This document shows, one piece after another, positions 18,535-27,841 of a stretch of DNA of 45,340 bases. Source of the DNA: Olsenella sp. Marseille-P4559 (GTDB lineage Bacteria; Actinomycetota; Coriobacteriia; Coriobacteriales; Atopobiaceae). The position numbers were made by a program, and so were the translations under genes. Each line of letters opens with the position of its first letter. Within the stretch, counting starts at the first letter, position 1. The DNA lies in assembly GCF_900605015.1 (NCBI RefSeq), contig NZ_LR027575.1, positions 473,553 through 518,892 of the forward strand, in the 5' to 3' direction. Below the pieces are notes generated by a model. The model searched no databases. It worked only from the letters and a program-made list of their open reading frames with translations, and had not been told where the DNA came from.

Positions 18535-19239
18535 TTGAAGGCGAGCAACACAACAGTTCGTCAGCGCGTCTTTGCCGCCCTCGAGGTTCCCTCGATTGTT
18601 GCCGTCCCCGTTGTGCTTGCGCTCTGCGCCGTGACGGGAGTACAGGCAGCTGCCGGTCTCACCCTGCTCGTGGTAGTGCTCTGCGTGGCCCTCTTCCTCG
18701 CAAGCTACGAGACTTCGAGACCGGCGCTCAGACAAGTCATGCCCGCTTCCACGCTGGCGGCGCTCGCTGCGGCGGGGCGCATCCTCTTTGCTCCCATCCC
18801 CGATGTGAAGCCCGTCTCGGCTGTCGCGATCGTTGCCGGAGCAACGCTGGGCAGGCGCGAGGGCTTCATGGTGGGTGCCTTGGCAGCGCTCGTCTCGAAC
18901 TTCTTCTTTGGCCAGGGCGTGTGGACGCCCTGGCAGATGTATGCGTGGGGCCTTGTGGGGTATCTCGCAGGCGTGCTGGGGGAGCATGGGCTTCTCGAGC
19001 GACGCGGCGTGCTGTACGCGTACGGGTTCCTCTCGGCGCTCATGTACGGGCTCATTCTCAACGGCTGGTACGTGATTGGCTACGTTGAGCCCATCACCTG
19101 GCCGACCGTGATTGCGGCGTATGCAGCAGGCCTGCCGTGGGATTGTCTGCATGGGGCTGCGACGGTGGGCTTTCTCGCGGCAATATGGATTCCTTGGGGC
19201 GCGCGAATCCGACATGCCGTTGCGAAGTATGGGTTGTAG
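18535..19239 (+). CDS. ECF transporter S component, probably for cobalamin
   Basis: Substrate-binding membrane subunit. 234 residues with about six spans. The stretch LAALAAAGRILFAPIPDVKP followed by AVAIVAGATLGRREGF is the characteristic S-component start, and NFFFGQGVWTPWQMYAWGLVGYLAG fits the group annotated with cobalamin or unknown substrates. Specificity for cobalamin is inferred from the riboswitch and DUF4430 genes nearby. The start is TTG 18535, with GGGGGAG seven to eight bases upstream; no ATG is available at the N-terminus. The 160-base region before it lacks a clear riboswitch core, although CCGGGAAGG resembles a piece of one. Confidence 0.82.
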   Translation: MKASNTTVRQRVFAALEVPSIVAVPVVLALCAVTGVQAAAGLTLLVVVLCVALFLASYETSRPALRQVMPASTLAALAAAGRILFAPIPDVKPVSAVAIVAGATLGRREGFMVGALAALVSNFFFGQGVWTPWQMYAWGLVGYLAGVLGEHGLLERRGVLYAYGFLSALMYGLILNGWYVIGYVEPITWPTVIAAYAAGLPWDCLHGAATVGFLAAIWIPWGARIRHAVAKYGL

Positions 19240-19252
19240 GGCTTGCCGCTGC

Positions 19253-19354
19253 CGATTGTGTTGCGGGCTGTCACACGTTCGTCTCCGAATGTGTGACGAG
19301 CGCAGGTCGCAACACATTCGTCGACGATTGTGTTGCGGGCTGTCACACGTTCGT
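19253..19354. repeat. Three-hairpin intergenic repeat, copy 3
   Basis: Best preserved copy. CGATTGTGTTGC/GTCACACGTTCG, then CGAATGTGTGAC/GCAACACATTCG, then the first hairpin again with identical loop GGGCT. It lies 13 bases after the S-component stop, where it could stabilise or end the transcript, although no T-run follows. The rest of the 388-base gap up to yebC holds only the promoter listed next. Confidence 0.85.
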
Positions 19355-19455
19355 CTCGTAATGCGGCCTTTGCCGTTGAGAAGCCCTTGTCTGCCTCAAT
19401 TGTGAAGAAACCCGGACTTCCCCGCAGCGCCTCCAAACCCCGTGTGCCCTCTCGC

Positions 19456-19483
19456 TTGCACCCAGAGCGTCAGAGAGTAAAAT
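19456..19483 (+). promoter_or_regulatory. Sigma-70-type promoter of yebC
   Basis: TTGCAC (19456-19461) and TAAAAT (19478-19483) are separated by 16 bases, about 145 bases before the yebC start. Confidence 0.55.
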
Positions 19484-19627
19484 TTCATAGGTTACATGGG
19501 TATCGACCGCGTCCGCAGCCCGCCATCCCATCCCAGGAGATGGTTTGGCCGCGCACCGTCGCACCCGTATCCGTATCAGGTTAGACGCGCGGACGCGGGC
19601 CCGCGCCCGTTGTGGATAGGAGACTCA

Positions 19628-20431
19628 ATGTCCGGACACTCTAAGTGGGCTACCACCAAGCACAAGAAGGCGGCAATCGACGCCAAGCGCTCGTCGCTCT
19701 TCTCTAAGCTCTCGCGCAACATCACCGTTGCAGCTAAGGTTGGCGGGGACCCCAACCCGGACAACAATGCGTCGCTCGCCGCGGCTGTTGCGCGCGCTCG
19801 CATGGTCTCCATGCCTAACGCCAAGATCAAGGCGGCAATCGACAAGGCATTTGGTGCCGGTGCCGACGCAGCCATCTATGAGGAGATCACCTACGAAGGC
19901 TACGGCCCTGCGGGTGTTGCCCTCTACGTTGACTGCCTGACCGACAACAAGAACCGCACTGCGGCGGACGTCCGCTCTGCCTTCACGCATGCTGGTGGCA
20001 ACCTTGGTACCTCCGGCTCCGTTGCGTTCCAGTTCGAGCGCAAGGGCTCGCTGGCCGTCGACAAGGTGATTCACTCCGACGAGAAGAAGGTGCCCGACCG
20101 CGAGAATGCCGTGGACGAGGACGAGTTCATGCTCGCCGTTGCCGAGGCTGGCGGCGAGGACTACGAGGATGCCGGCGAGGAGTGGATCGTCTACACTGCA
20201 TACGACAAGATGCAGGATGTCCAGAAGGCGCTCGAGGCCCAGGGCATCGAGGTCAAGGGCTCCGAGCTCACGATGGTTCCCACCACCCCTACGGATGTCT
20301 CGGTCAATGACGCCAAGAAGGTTCAGCGTCTTATCGATCGCCTTGAGGAGCACGAGGACGTCCAGAACGTCTACAGCACCATGAACGTCACCGACGAAAT
20401 CGCCGAGGCTCTCGCGGCGGACGAGGACTAA
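19628..20431 (+). CDS. yebC: YebC/PmpR family protein
   Basis: 267 residues, a typical size for the family. The N-terminus MSGHSKWATTKHKKAAIDAKR is the family hallmark, followed by ITVAAKVGGDPNPDNNASL and EEITYEGYGPAGVA. Members bind DNA or act on the ribosome: TACO1/YebC proteins help translation of proline-rich stretches, and PmpR represses transcription. Which role applies here is not visible. ATG 19628 has AGGAG about seven bases upstream. The common neighbours ruvC/ruvA are absent; the gene has its own promoter and terminator, so it is monocistronic. Confidence 0.95.
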   Translation: MSGHSKWATTKHKKAAIDAKRSSLFSKLSRNITVAAKVGGDPNPDNNASLAAAVARARMVSMPNAKIKAAIDKAFGAGADAAIYEEITYEGYGPAGVALYVDCLTDNKNRTAADVRSAFTHAGGNLGTSGSVAFQFERKGSLAVDKVIHSDEKKVPDRENAVDEDEFMLAVAEAGGEDYEDAGEEWIVYTAYDKMQDVQKALEAQGIEVKGSELTMVPTTPTDVSVNDAKKVQRLIDRLEEHEDVQNVYSTMNVTDEIAEALAADED

Positions 20432-20450
20432 TGCGCCTATAGAGTACCGT

Positions 20451-20488
20451 TTGGCGCCGGAGGCCCCAAGGTCCCGGCGCCGTTTTTT
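20451..20488 (+). terminator. Rho-independent terminator after yebC
   Basis: Stem GGCGCCGG (20453-20460) with CCGGCGCC (20474-20481), a 13-base loop and then six T after one G. Confidence 0.85.
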
Positions 20489-20636
20489 ATCTAGGAGCGC
20501 ATAGGGCAGCCCCACGCCGCCGACCGCCTCTGCAAGTCCGGAGGGGTCCTGCCGTAAGTGTCCCCATGTGCCCAATGCGGGGCCGGGTCGTTTATGATTG
20601 CTATCATCAGTACGTGGACGTGTGGCCTTATAAGGT

Positions 20637-21551
20637 GTGGAGGCAGCAATAAAAGGGATCATTCTTGCGGGAGGCAGCGGCACGCGCCTTTATCCGCTTA
20701 CCACGGTGACGAGCAAGCAGCTCCTTCCCGTGTACGACAAGCCGATGATCTACTATCCGCTCTCGACGCTCATGCTTGCGGGCATCAGGGACATTCTCAT
20801 CATCAGCACCCCCAAGGACCTGCCAAATTTCGAGCACCTCTTGGGCGATGGGTCTGATTTTGGCGTTTCCCTCTCCTACGCCGAGCAACCCGAGCCCAAT
20901 GGTCTTGCCCAGGCGTTCGTGATCGGCGCGGGCTTTGTGGAGGGGGAGGCTTGTGCCCTCGTGCTGGGGGACAACATCTTCTACGGCAACGGGTTCTCGC
21001 GGCATCTGCGCCGTGCGGTTGCATCTGCCGAGAAGGGCCGGGCGACGGTCTTTGGGTATCGCGTTGATGACCCCGAGCGCTTTGGCGTCGTCGAGTTCGA
21101 TGAGGACTACAACGCCATCTCCATCGAGGAGAAGCCCGCCCATCCCAAGAGCAATTACGCGGTTACGGGCCTCTACTTCTATGATGCGCGTGTCACGGGG
21201 CTTGCGGCCAAGGTGCGCCCCTCTGCACGTGGTGAGTACGAGATAACCGACCTCAACCGCATGTATCTGGAGGACGCCTCGCTCGACGTTATCACCTTGG
21301 GCCGCGGGTACGCTTGGCTCGACACGGGAACGATGGAGTCGCTCTACGAGGCCTCGCAGTTCGTGCGTACGGTCGAAAAGGCCCAAGACCTGCCCGTTTC
21401 TGTCCCTGAGGAGATTGCCTTCGAGAATGGCTGGATTTCTCGGGACCATCTGCTCGGGTGCGCGGATCGCTATGGCAAGAGCGACTACGGAAAGCACCTA
21501 CGTATTGTGGCGGAGGGCAAGATCGTTCCTGGCCGTCCATATGACAATTAG
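20637..21551 (+). CDS. rmlA: Glucose-1-phosphate thymidylyltransferase
   Basis: First step of dTDP-L-rhamnose synthesis: glucose 1-phosphate + dTTP to dTDP-glucose. About 300 residues. The nucleotide-binding loop [11 protein letters not shown], the product-binding [18 protein letters not shown], and [10 protein letters not shown] with the metal-binding Asp are present. The start is odd. GTG 20637 is the only standard start before the conserved IIL strand, and it has AAGG just one base upstream. GGAGG at 20639-20643 is instead well spaced for an ATA codon at 20649, which would give the canonical (M)[16 protein letters not shown] list the GTG as the conservative choice. The gene leads rmlA-rmlCD-rmlB. 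Confidence 0.94.
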   Translation: MEAAIKGIILAGGSGTRLYPLTTVTSKQLLPVYDKPMIYYPLSTLMLAGIRDILIISTPKDLPNFEHLLGDGSDFGVSLSYAEQPEPNGLAQAFVIGAGFVEGEACALVLGDNIFYGNGFSRHLRRAVASAEKGRATVFGYRVDDPERFGVVEFDEDYNAISIEEKPAHPKSNYAVTGLYFYDARVTGLAAKVRPSARGEYEITDLNRMYLEDASLDVITLGRGYAWLDTGTMESLYEASQFVRTVEKAQDLPVSVPEEIAFENGWISRDHLLGCADRYGKSDYGKHLRIVAEGKIVPGRPYDN

Positions 21552-21560
21552 ACGGAGGCT

Positions 21561-23045
21561 GTGGGACAAGTGGAATTTGAGAAAGAGCTGTCCGTCACCG
21601 AGACTGGCATCGTGGGACTCAAGGTGGTCGAGCTTGCCGTTCACGGTGACAACCGCGGCTGGTTCAAGGAGAACTTCCAACGTGCGAAGATGCGTGCGCT
21701 GGGCATCCCCGACATCCGCTACGTTCAGAACAATGTGAGCTTCAACTCAAAGCGAGGTGTCACGCGCGGCATCCATGCAGAGCCGTGGGACAAGTTCATC
21801 TCCGTTGCAACGGGGTCCGCATTCGGTGCGTGGGTGGACCTGCGAGAGGGGAGCGAGACCTACGGCCAGGTCTTTACGGCCACGCTCGACCCCTCCAGGG
21901 CCATCTTTGTTCCTCGCGGCGTGGGCAATTCCTACCAGGCACTGGAAGACGGCACAACCTACACGTACCTCGTCGACAAGCACTGGTCTGCCGAACTCAA
22001 GAAGACCTATACCTTCGTTAACCTCGCAGACCCCACGCTCGACATCAAGTGGCCCATTCCGCTCTCCGAGGCCGAGCTTTCGGAGGCCGACAAGCACCAC
22101 CCCATGCTTGCAGACATTGTTCCCATGGAGGCGCCCCGCACGCTGGTGACCGGCTGCAACGGGCAGCTTGGCCGCGCGGTGCATGCGCTTGCGGAACAGA
22201 TAGGCGTTATCGACACCTTCGACTTCTGCGACATCGACACCTTCGACCTGTCCAACCCCAAGGACTATGCCAAGTATGACTGGGGCCTGTACGGTACGGT
22301 CATCAACTGCGGCGCCTTTACTGCAGTGGACAAGGCCGAGACGCCGGAGGGCAGGAGGGCCTGTTGGGCCGCCAACGCCACGGGTCCCGCGCTCATGGCG
22401 CGCACATGCGCGGAGCACGGCATCGTGATGGTGCACGTGAGCTCGGACTACGTTTTTGACGGTACGCAAGCGCCGCACACAGAGGAGGAGGGTCTCGCGC
22501 CGCTCTCCGTCTACGGCCAGTCCAAGGCGGCAGGTGATCTTGCTGTCGAGGCGTGGCCGCTCCACTACATCGTCCGCTCCTCCTGGGTGATCGGCGATGG
22601 TCACAACTTTGTCAAGACCATGGCCAAGCTCTCGGACCGCGTGGCAGACCCCCATGACTCACTGGATGCAGTGACCGTTGTGGATGACCAGTCTGGACGT
22701 CCCACGTTCACAGACCAGATGGCAAAGGGCATATTCCACCTCCTTGGGTACCGTGGCGGTTTGGTGTGCGTTGACCCTGCCCCATATGGCATATACGACC
22801 TCACTGGTTCTGGTGCCACCAAGAGCTGGTATCAGATTGCAGCCAAGGTCTTTGAGCTCCGCAACCATAACGCCGGCGCCGTCACGCCTGTCTCTACGGA
22901 GAGGTACTACGCCAACGCCAGCGGGCCCATTGCGTCACGCCCGCACCTCTCGACCCTGTCGCTCGACAAGCTTGCCTCGACGGGCTTTGTCCCGAGGGAC
23001 TGGGAGGATCAGCTTGCGGAGTACGTCGAAACCCTGCCCAACTAG
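21561..23045 (+). CDS. rmlCD: Fused dTDP-4-dehydrorhamnose 3,5-epimerase / reductase
   Basis: 494 residues carrying two enzymes. Residues ~1-190 are RmlC, the cupin epimerase acting on dTDP-4-keto-6-deoxyglucose: VHGDNRGWFKE, RGIHAEPWDKF with the catalytic His, and FVPRGVGNSYQALED. Residues ~192-494 are RmlD, the NADPH reductase making dTDP-L-rhamnose: Rossmann loop VTGCNGQLGRAV, VHVSSDYVFDG, and YGQSK with the SDR Tyr and Lys. This fusion is known in Coriobacteria and Bifidobacteria. Two GTG starts are possible: 21561, with GGAGG only two bases away, and 21570, with 11 bases. It lies 9 bases after rmlA. Confidence 0.94.
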   Translation: MGQVEFEKELSVTETGIVGLKVVELAVHGDNRGWFKENFQRAKMRALGIPDIRYVQNNVSFNSKRGVTRGIHAEPWDKFISVATGSAFGAWVDLREGSETYGQVFTATLDPSRAIFVPRGVGNSYQALEDGTTYTYLVDKHWSAELKKTYTFVNLADPTLDIKWPIPLSEAELSEADKHHPMLADIVPMEAPRTLVTGCNGQLGRAVHALAEQIGVIDTFDFCDIDTFDLSNPKDYAKYDWGLYGTVINCGAFTAVDKAETPEGRRACWAANATGPALMARTCAEHGIVMVHVSSDYVFDGTQAPHTEEEGLAPLSVYGQSKAAGDLAVEAWPLHYIVRSSWVIGDGHNFVKTMAKLSDRVADPHDSLDAVTVVDDQSGRPTFTDQMAKGIFHLLGYRGGLVCVDPAPYGIYDLTGSGATKSWYQIAAKVFELRNHNAGAVTPVSTERYYANASGPIASRPHLSTLSLDKLASTGFVPRDWEDQLAEYVETLPN

Positions 23046-24098
<1,053 letters not shown>

Positions 24099-24101
24099 GG
24101 G

Positions 24102-24679
24102 CGGCTGGCTCCGACGGACATCGCCGCAGCCGCGAGAGCTTACCCAATGCGGCGGCGTACGACCAGGGCGGGACCGCTCAGGTGATGAACGCGGCTTGGG
24201 GCATGATCTCCAGCGGAGACAAGATTGCGCTCTTCATCAACGAGAGGCATGCCACCACAAAAGCCATCCACCAGACGGGTGCGTTCACTGTGAGCATCGC
24301 CGACCGCGACCACATGGACGTTGCCGACTATTACGGCATTGCCACCGGAAACACGCTTCCCGACAAGTTCGCGCAGTCAGGCTACCACGCGGAGAAAAGT
24401 GCGCATGTGAATGCCCCTATCATCACAGAGTTCCCGGTCACGATGGAGTGCGAGCTGGCGGAAGTCGTTCAAACCGAGAACATCCACGCCATTGTCGGCA
24501 CCATCGTGAACGTGAGCGCAGACGAGAAGGTCATTGGCGAGAATGGCAAGGTTGATCCCGAAAAGCTAAACGCACTGGCCTTTGATAACTTCCAGTCGGG
24601 CTACTACCTCGTGAACCAGAAGGTTGGCCAGGCATGGAGCGCCGGCAAGGAGCTGGCCCAGAAGGCACAGCGGCAGTAG
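24102..24679 (+). pseudogene. Flavin reductase family protein, 5'-truncated
   Basis: From YDQGGTAQVMNAAWGMISSG on, the frame matches the FMN-binding flavin reductase family (ATTKAIHQTGAFTVSIADRD, DYYGIATGN, IVNVSADEKVIGENGKVDPE) to a normal C-terminus. The conserved first strand (about 20 residues ending in a 'PVxIVGTYD' pattern) is missing and is replaced by unrelated Arg/Pro-rich sequence (ADGHRRSRESLPNAAA type). The open frame continues back into rmlB in another reading frame, and no ribosome site is present. ATG 24184 would remove more of the flavin site. I read this as a deletion that joined the 3' part of the gene to the region after rmlB. A short active form cannot be excluded. Confidence 0.6.
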
Positions 24680-24848
24680 ATGCTGCCAGAGCAGAACTCC
24701 CGTGAATGGCCATGGGGGACAGGCGCTACTCCGTAGAGTTCGTCAGCGATGCACCTGTGGATTTGCATGCCGTTCGGGGCTACCCTAGCAACGATGCCAT
24801 TCGGGAATCGAGCTATTACGAATTGGTCCCATGCCTTTTTCGAACGGC

Positions 24849-25067
24849 CTATCGTCTCATGCCGATGTCTGATGACGACATGTTGGATTGCGCGTCATTA
24901 GGGGAGGCCCCGTCAGTTTGCGGGAGCCTCCCTTCTCGCTTGAGGGCCTCTCGCAAGATCCACTCCACCTGCGAGTTGGCACTGCGCATGTCATCTGTGG
25001 CCCATTGCTCGATTGCTGCCCAGACCTGCGAATCTATGCGCAGGGGATATTGCTTTCGCCGTGTCAT
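24849..25067 (-). CDS. Arc-type ribbon-helix-helix protein
   Basis: 72 residues. MTRRKQYPLRIDSQVWAAIEQWATDDMRS gives an RHH strand (YPLRID) and first helix; SANSQVEWILREALKREGR is the second helix of an Arc/MetJ-like fold. The last 20 residues are Ser/Asn-rich and probably disordered. RHH dimers bind DNA with the strand pair in the major groove. It follows the SPFH gene by about 18 bases on the same strand (TTG 25079 is an alternative start), so the two are cotranscribed; it may regulate or bind the SPFH protein. It is not next to a toxin gene. The 170 bases between it and the flavin reductase relic show nothing I recognise. Confidence 0.75.
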   Translation of the reverse strand: MTRRKQYPLRIDSQVWAAIEQWATDDMRSANSQVEWILREALKREGRLPQTDGASPNDAQSNMSSSDIGMRR

Positions 25068-25085
25068 GCGGTCGACCAACCAGCA

Positions 25086-26087
25086 CTAGTACAGGGAACT
25101 GGTGTTGAGGACCGGCTGTGCCTCGGACTCACCACAGAGCACCACCATGAGGTTCGATGCCATGGTGGCCTTGCGGTCATCGTCAAACTCGACGATGCCA
25201 CCGTCGGAAAGCTCGGACAGCGCCATGTCCACCATGGAGACGGCACCCTCGACGATCTTCTTGCGTGCAACGATGATGGCCTCGGCCTGCTGACGGCGCA
25301 GCATGGCAGGCGCAATCTCGGGTGCATAGGCCAGGTGGGTCAGGCGGGCGTCATCCACCTCGACTCCGGCGGGAGCCAAGCGACGCACCAGCTCCTCGCG
25401 CAGGCTGGCTGAAACCTCCTCGATGTTGGAGCGCAGCGTGATGCTGGTGTTGGATGCATCGTCATCCTCCATGTGGTCGTAGGCGTAGATGCTGGCTGCG
25501 TGGCGCAGGGCAGTCTCGGTCTGCATGGAGACATATGAGACGTAATCGTCTACGTCAAAGAGGGCCTTGGCCGTGTCGGTCACATGCCATACAACAACGG
25601 TCGCAATCTCGATGGGGTTGCCCTGCTTGTCGTTCACCTTGATACGCTCGCCATCGTGGGTGCGCGCACGTAGGGACACCTTCGTGGAGATAATGTTGGC
25701 TGCTCCCGGCCTGTGCTTGGCGTTCTCGTCTGAGGGCTCCTCTTCCGTACCAGCTGAGCCTAGGGTGCGGCTGTAGAAGGGGTTTGCCCAGTAGAAGCCA
25801 GAGTCACGGATGGTTCCAACGTAGTTGCCAAAGAGCAGACAGACCTTCGCCTCTCCCGGTTGTATGGCAATGAAGCCAGAGCTCACGAGCACAGAAAGAA
25901 ACAGGAGCACAAAGCTCGCCGCGAACAGGGGGTCAGTGAATGCCGGTGCCTCCAGCTTGGTGTTGTCCGCTGCGACGAGAAGGGATATGGACCATATCAT
26001 GCAGAAGCAGGTCACTATGTACATGAGTACGTTTATGGCGAGTATAGCCCAGCCAGACTTTACCTGAATGATCTTCTCGGTAGACAT
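25086..26087 (-). CDS. SPFH/band 7 membrane protein
   Basis: 333 residues. Two N-terminal membrane spans (~13-38 AILAINVLMYIVTCFCMIWS and ~52-73) precede the SPFH domain (~75-290): GEAKVCLLFGNYVGTIRDSGFYW, then VSLRARTHDGERIKVND, NPIEIATVVVWHVTDTAKALFDVDDY and the helical VEVDDARLTHLAYAPEIAPAM. These proteins form membrane-bound oligomeric rings or cages and organise lipid domains or proteases. Ribosome site AGAGGGG precedes the ATG. It is paired with the RHH gene. No HflK/HflC partner, NfeD or protease gene is adjacent, so it belongs to the stand-alone type. Confidence 0.88.
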   Translation of the reverse strand: MSTEKIIQVKSGWAILAINVLMYIVTCFCMIWSISLLVAADNTKLEAPAFTDPLFAASFVLLFLSVLVSSGFIAIQPGEAKVCLLFGNYVGTIRDSGFYWANPFYSRTLGSAGTEEEPSDENAKHRPGAANIISTKVSLRARTHDGERIKVNDKQGNPIEIATVVVWHVTDTAKALFDVDDYVSYVSMQTETALRHAASIYAYDHMEDDDASNTSITLRSNIEEVSASLREELVRRLAPAGVEVDDARLTHLAYAPEIAPAMLRRQQAEAIIVARKKIVEGAVSMVDMALSELSDGGIVEFDDDRKATMASNLMVVLCGESEAQPVLNTSSLY

Positions 26088-26985
26088 AAGTGCCCCTCTC
26101 TTTTAGCCTTGGTGCTGTGGCGTCATTGCGACCGACTCTTGCGGAAGTGCTTACGTGATTCTTCTTTGGCATCAAAGTGATATCAAATACATATGAATAT
26201 AGACATTATTTGCGAATGTGTTGGTGTAAACGTGGCGTAATGGTTCACAAAATCGTCATGGGGCGTTTGGAGTTCCTATAGACGTAGCCGTTGGGAAGCT
26301 TAGCCTGGGACTATGCGAAGGAGTTTCTTGGCTTTTTATGGGAGCCGTTGTATCACAGTTGCAGGCTTAACCGCCGGCCACGTCACCACAGTGGGATGCC
26401 AGAGGTTCCTCGGTAGACTGTTGCCGGGCAGCCCTAAGTACGGTGGATGCCGCGTGACTGGGAGGAAGGCGTCCCTCCGATGGCTGGCTGTGCATGAAAC
26501 CGCTCTATCGAACGGTTTTTCTCGGACTGCTGCATGAAATCGCGGTATCGCGGGGACTTTTTGGCTGTAAATATCAAAGGTACAACCATAATTGCATAGA
26601 ATTTAATTTTTACACATGTTTATGCAATATTCTGCATCTAATTGTTCAATGATTGATTAAAATTTGGTAACGGCACCGACGATATCGCGATTTTATGCAG
26701 CGTACGCCCGAAAACCGTACGATATCGTCATTTCATGCATCCGAGCGCTGCCGATGCGCACTATCGCTCTGCGGGGCGGCTACGTGTTCCGGCCCGAGGA
26801 GCTGCGGCAGCTCGTTGGCTAGCCAGCGTAATGCGAGGCGGCATGGATTTCCGCCCTGGCAGAGCGCTCATACCGAACTAACCCAAATGGGCGCGCCCTC
26901 TTCATTCCGCGTAGCGAGCCCTCCCCACGTGATACCGTGAAGTTAGTAAAAGTAAACTTTCTGTACAGCAGAGGGAGACTTCACA
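26088..26985. other. 898-base intergenic region, AT-rich centre
   Basis: No convincing gene. It contains the mirror-image repeat pairs listed separately, an AT-rich core (26571-26670) with several TGCAT/ATGCAA words, and a 22-residue open tail at about 26753-26821 (MRTIALRGGYVFRPEELRQL, then stop) that looks like the broken end of some gene I cannot name. Just before the methyltransferase start, GTAAAAGTAAACTTT (26947-26961) may be part of its promoter or a TetR operator. Confidence 0.5.
26491..26739. repeat. Four 20-bp sites, two forward and two reverse, at 40-bp spacing
   Basis: Sites: 26491-26510 (TGCATGAAACCGCTCTATCG) and 26531-26550 (TGCATGAAATCGCGGTATCG) on the plus strand; 26680-26699 and 26720-26739 on the minus strand (TGCATAAAATCGCGATATCG and TGCATGAAATGACGATATCG). 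Within each pair the starts are exactly 40 bases apart. Some similarity extends past the site (CGGTTTT after sites 1 and 4). The interval between the pairs is AT-rich. Consensus TGCATGAAATCGCGATATCG contains the palindrome CGATATCG. Confidence 0.8.
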
Positions 26986-27771
26986 ATGTTGGAGGCCGGA
27001 CATACTTTTCTGGCAAGACTTGGCAAGACCAGACTGCGTCCCGGAGGGATTGACGCCACGGATTGGCTGGTTGACAAGGCCCATATTGAGCCCGATACCA
27101 AGGTCCTTGAGGTCGCATGCAACATGGGGACGACGATGATTGTGCTGGCCAAGAGGTATGGGTGCAGCGCGACGGGGCTTGATCTGGATGAGAGGGCTCT
27201 CGATAAGGCCCGCGCCAACATCCAGAAGAACCATCTGGGGGACAAGCTGCATGTTGTGCTGGGCAGTGCGTTTGACCTACCGTTTGAGGACCAGAGCTTT
27301 GACATCGTGATCAACGAAGCCATGCTCACCATGCTTTCGAATAGGGACAAGAACAGGGCACTCGTGGAATACTCTCGCGTTCTCAAGCCATCTGGGCTGC
27401 TGCTCACGCAGGACGTATGCTACAGGACTGATGACGTAGAGACCCAACAGGAGCTGCGCACGGGACTTAGCCGCGCCATCAACGTGAGTGTCGAGCCGCT
27501 TGACTGTGAGGGTTGGAAGAGCAGAATCGAGGAGCATGGTTTTGTCACAGAGCAAAAGTCTGGGGACATGACCCTCTTGGACCCGCAGGGAATGGTACGC
27601 GACGAGGGGGTGGATGGTGCCCTCAAAGTCATGCTGAATGCGATGAAGCAGGAGAACTTCGAGATGTTCGCCCGCATGTTCCACTTCTTCAATGACCACA
27701 AGAGCGACCTTGGATATGTGGCCAACTTCAGCCGTAGGGCAGCGGATGCAGCAGGGTGGCTGGCAGGTTAG
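26986..27771 (+). CDS. Class I SAM-dependent methyltransferase
   Basis: 261 residues. Motif I VLEVACNMGTTM (~40-51; one Gly of the usual ExGxGxG is missing), acidic motif GLDLDERALDKA, motif II region GSAFDLPFEDQSFDIVINEA and post-motif RVLKPSGLLLTQDV place it in the Methyltransf_11/25 group, which methylates small molecules or lipids. The C-terminal ~80 residues are helical. GAGGGAG precedes the ATG. The glycosyltransferase gene begins 70 bases downstream on the same strand, and a TetR gene lies beyond it on the other strand. This suggests a pair modifying the same hydrophobic compound, perhaps as tailoring or detoxification; the substrate is unknown. Confidence 0.82.
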   Translation: MLEAGHTFLARLGKTRLRPGGIDATDWLVDKAHIEPDTKVLEVACNMGTTMIVLAKRYGCSATGLDLDERALDKARANIQKNHLGDKLHVVLGSAFDLPFEDQSFDIVINEAMLTMLSNRDKNRALVEYSRVLKPSGLLLTQDVCYRTDDVETQQELRTGLSRAINVSVEPLDCEGWKSRIEEHGFVTEQKSGDMTLLDPQGMVRDEGVDGALKVMLNAMKQENFEMFARMFHFFNDHKSDLGYVANFSRRAADAAGWLAG

Positions 27772-27841
27772 GCATTCGGCGGCGTGGTCTCGTCCATATT
27801 GGGCTACCTTGGCGGCTTCACTACAGAGGGGGTTTGGAGCC

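Noticed and set aside
24706-25089. Plus-strand open frame opposite the RHH gene
   Set aside because: No family features; the minus-strand frame has a clear ribbon-helix-helix pattern and operon context.
26313-26537. 74-codon plus-strand open frame in the intergenic region
   Set aside because: No ribosome site or family resemblance, and it runs across the 20-bp repeat sites.
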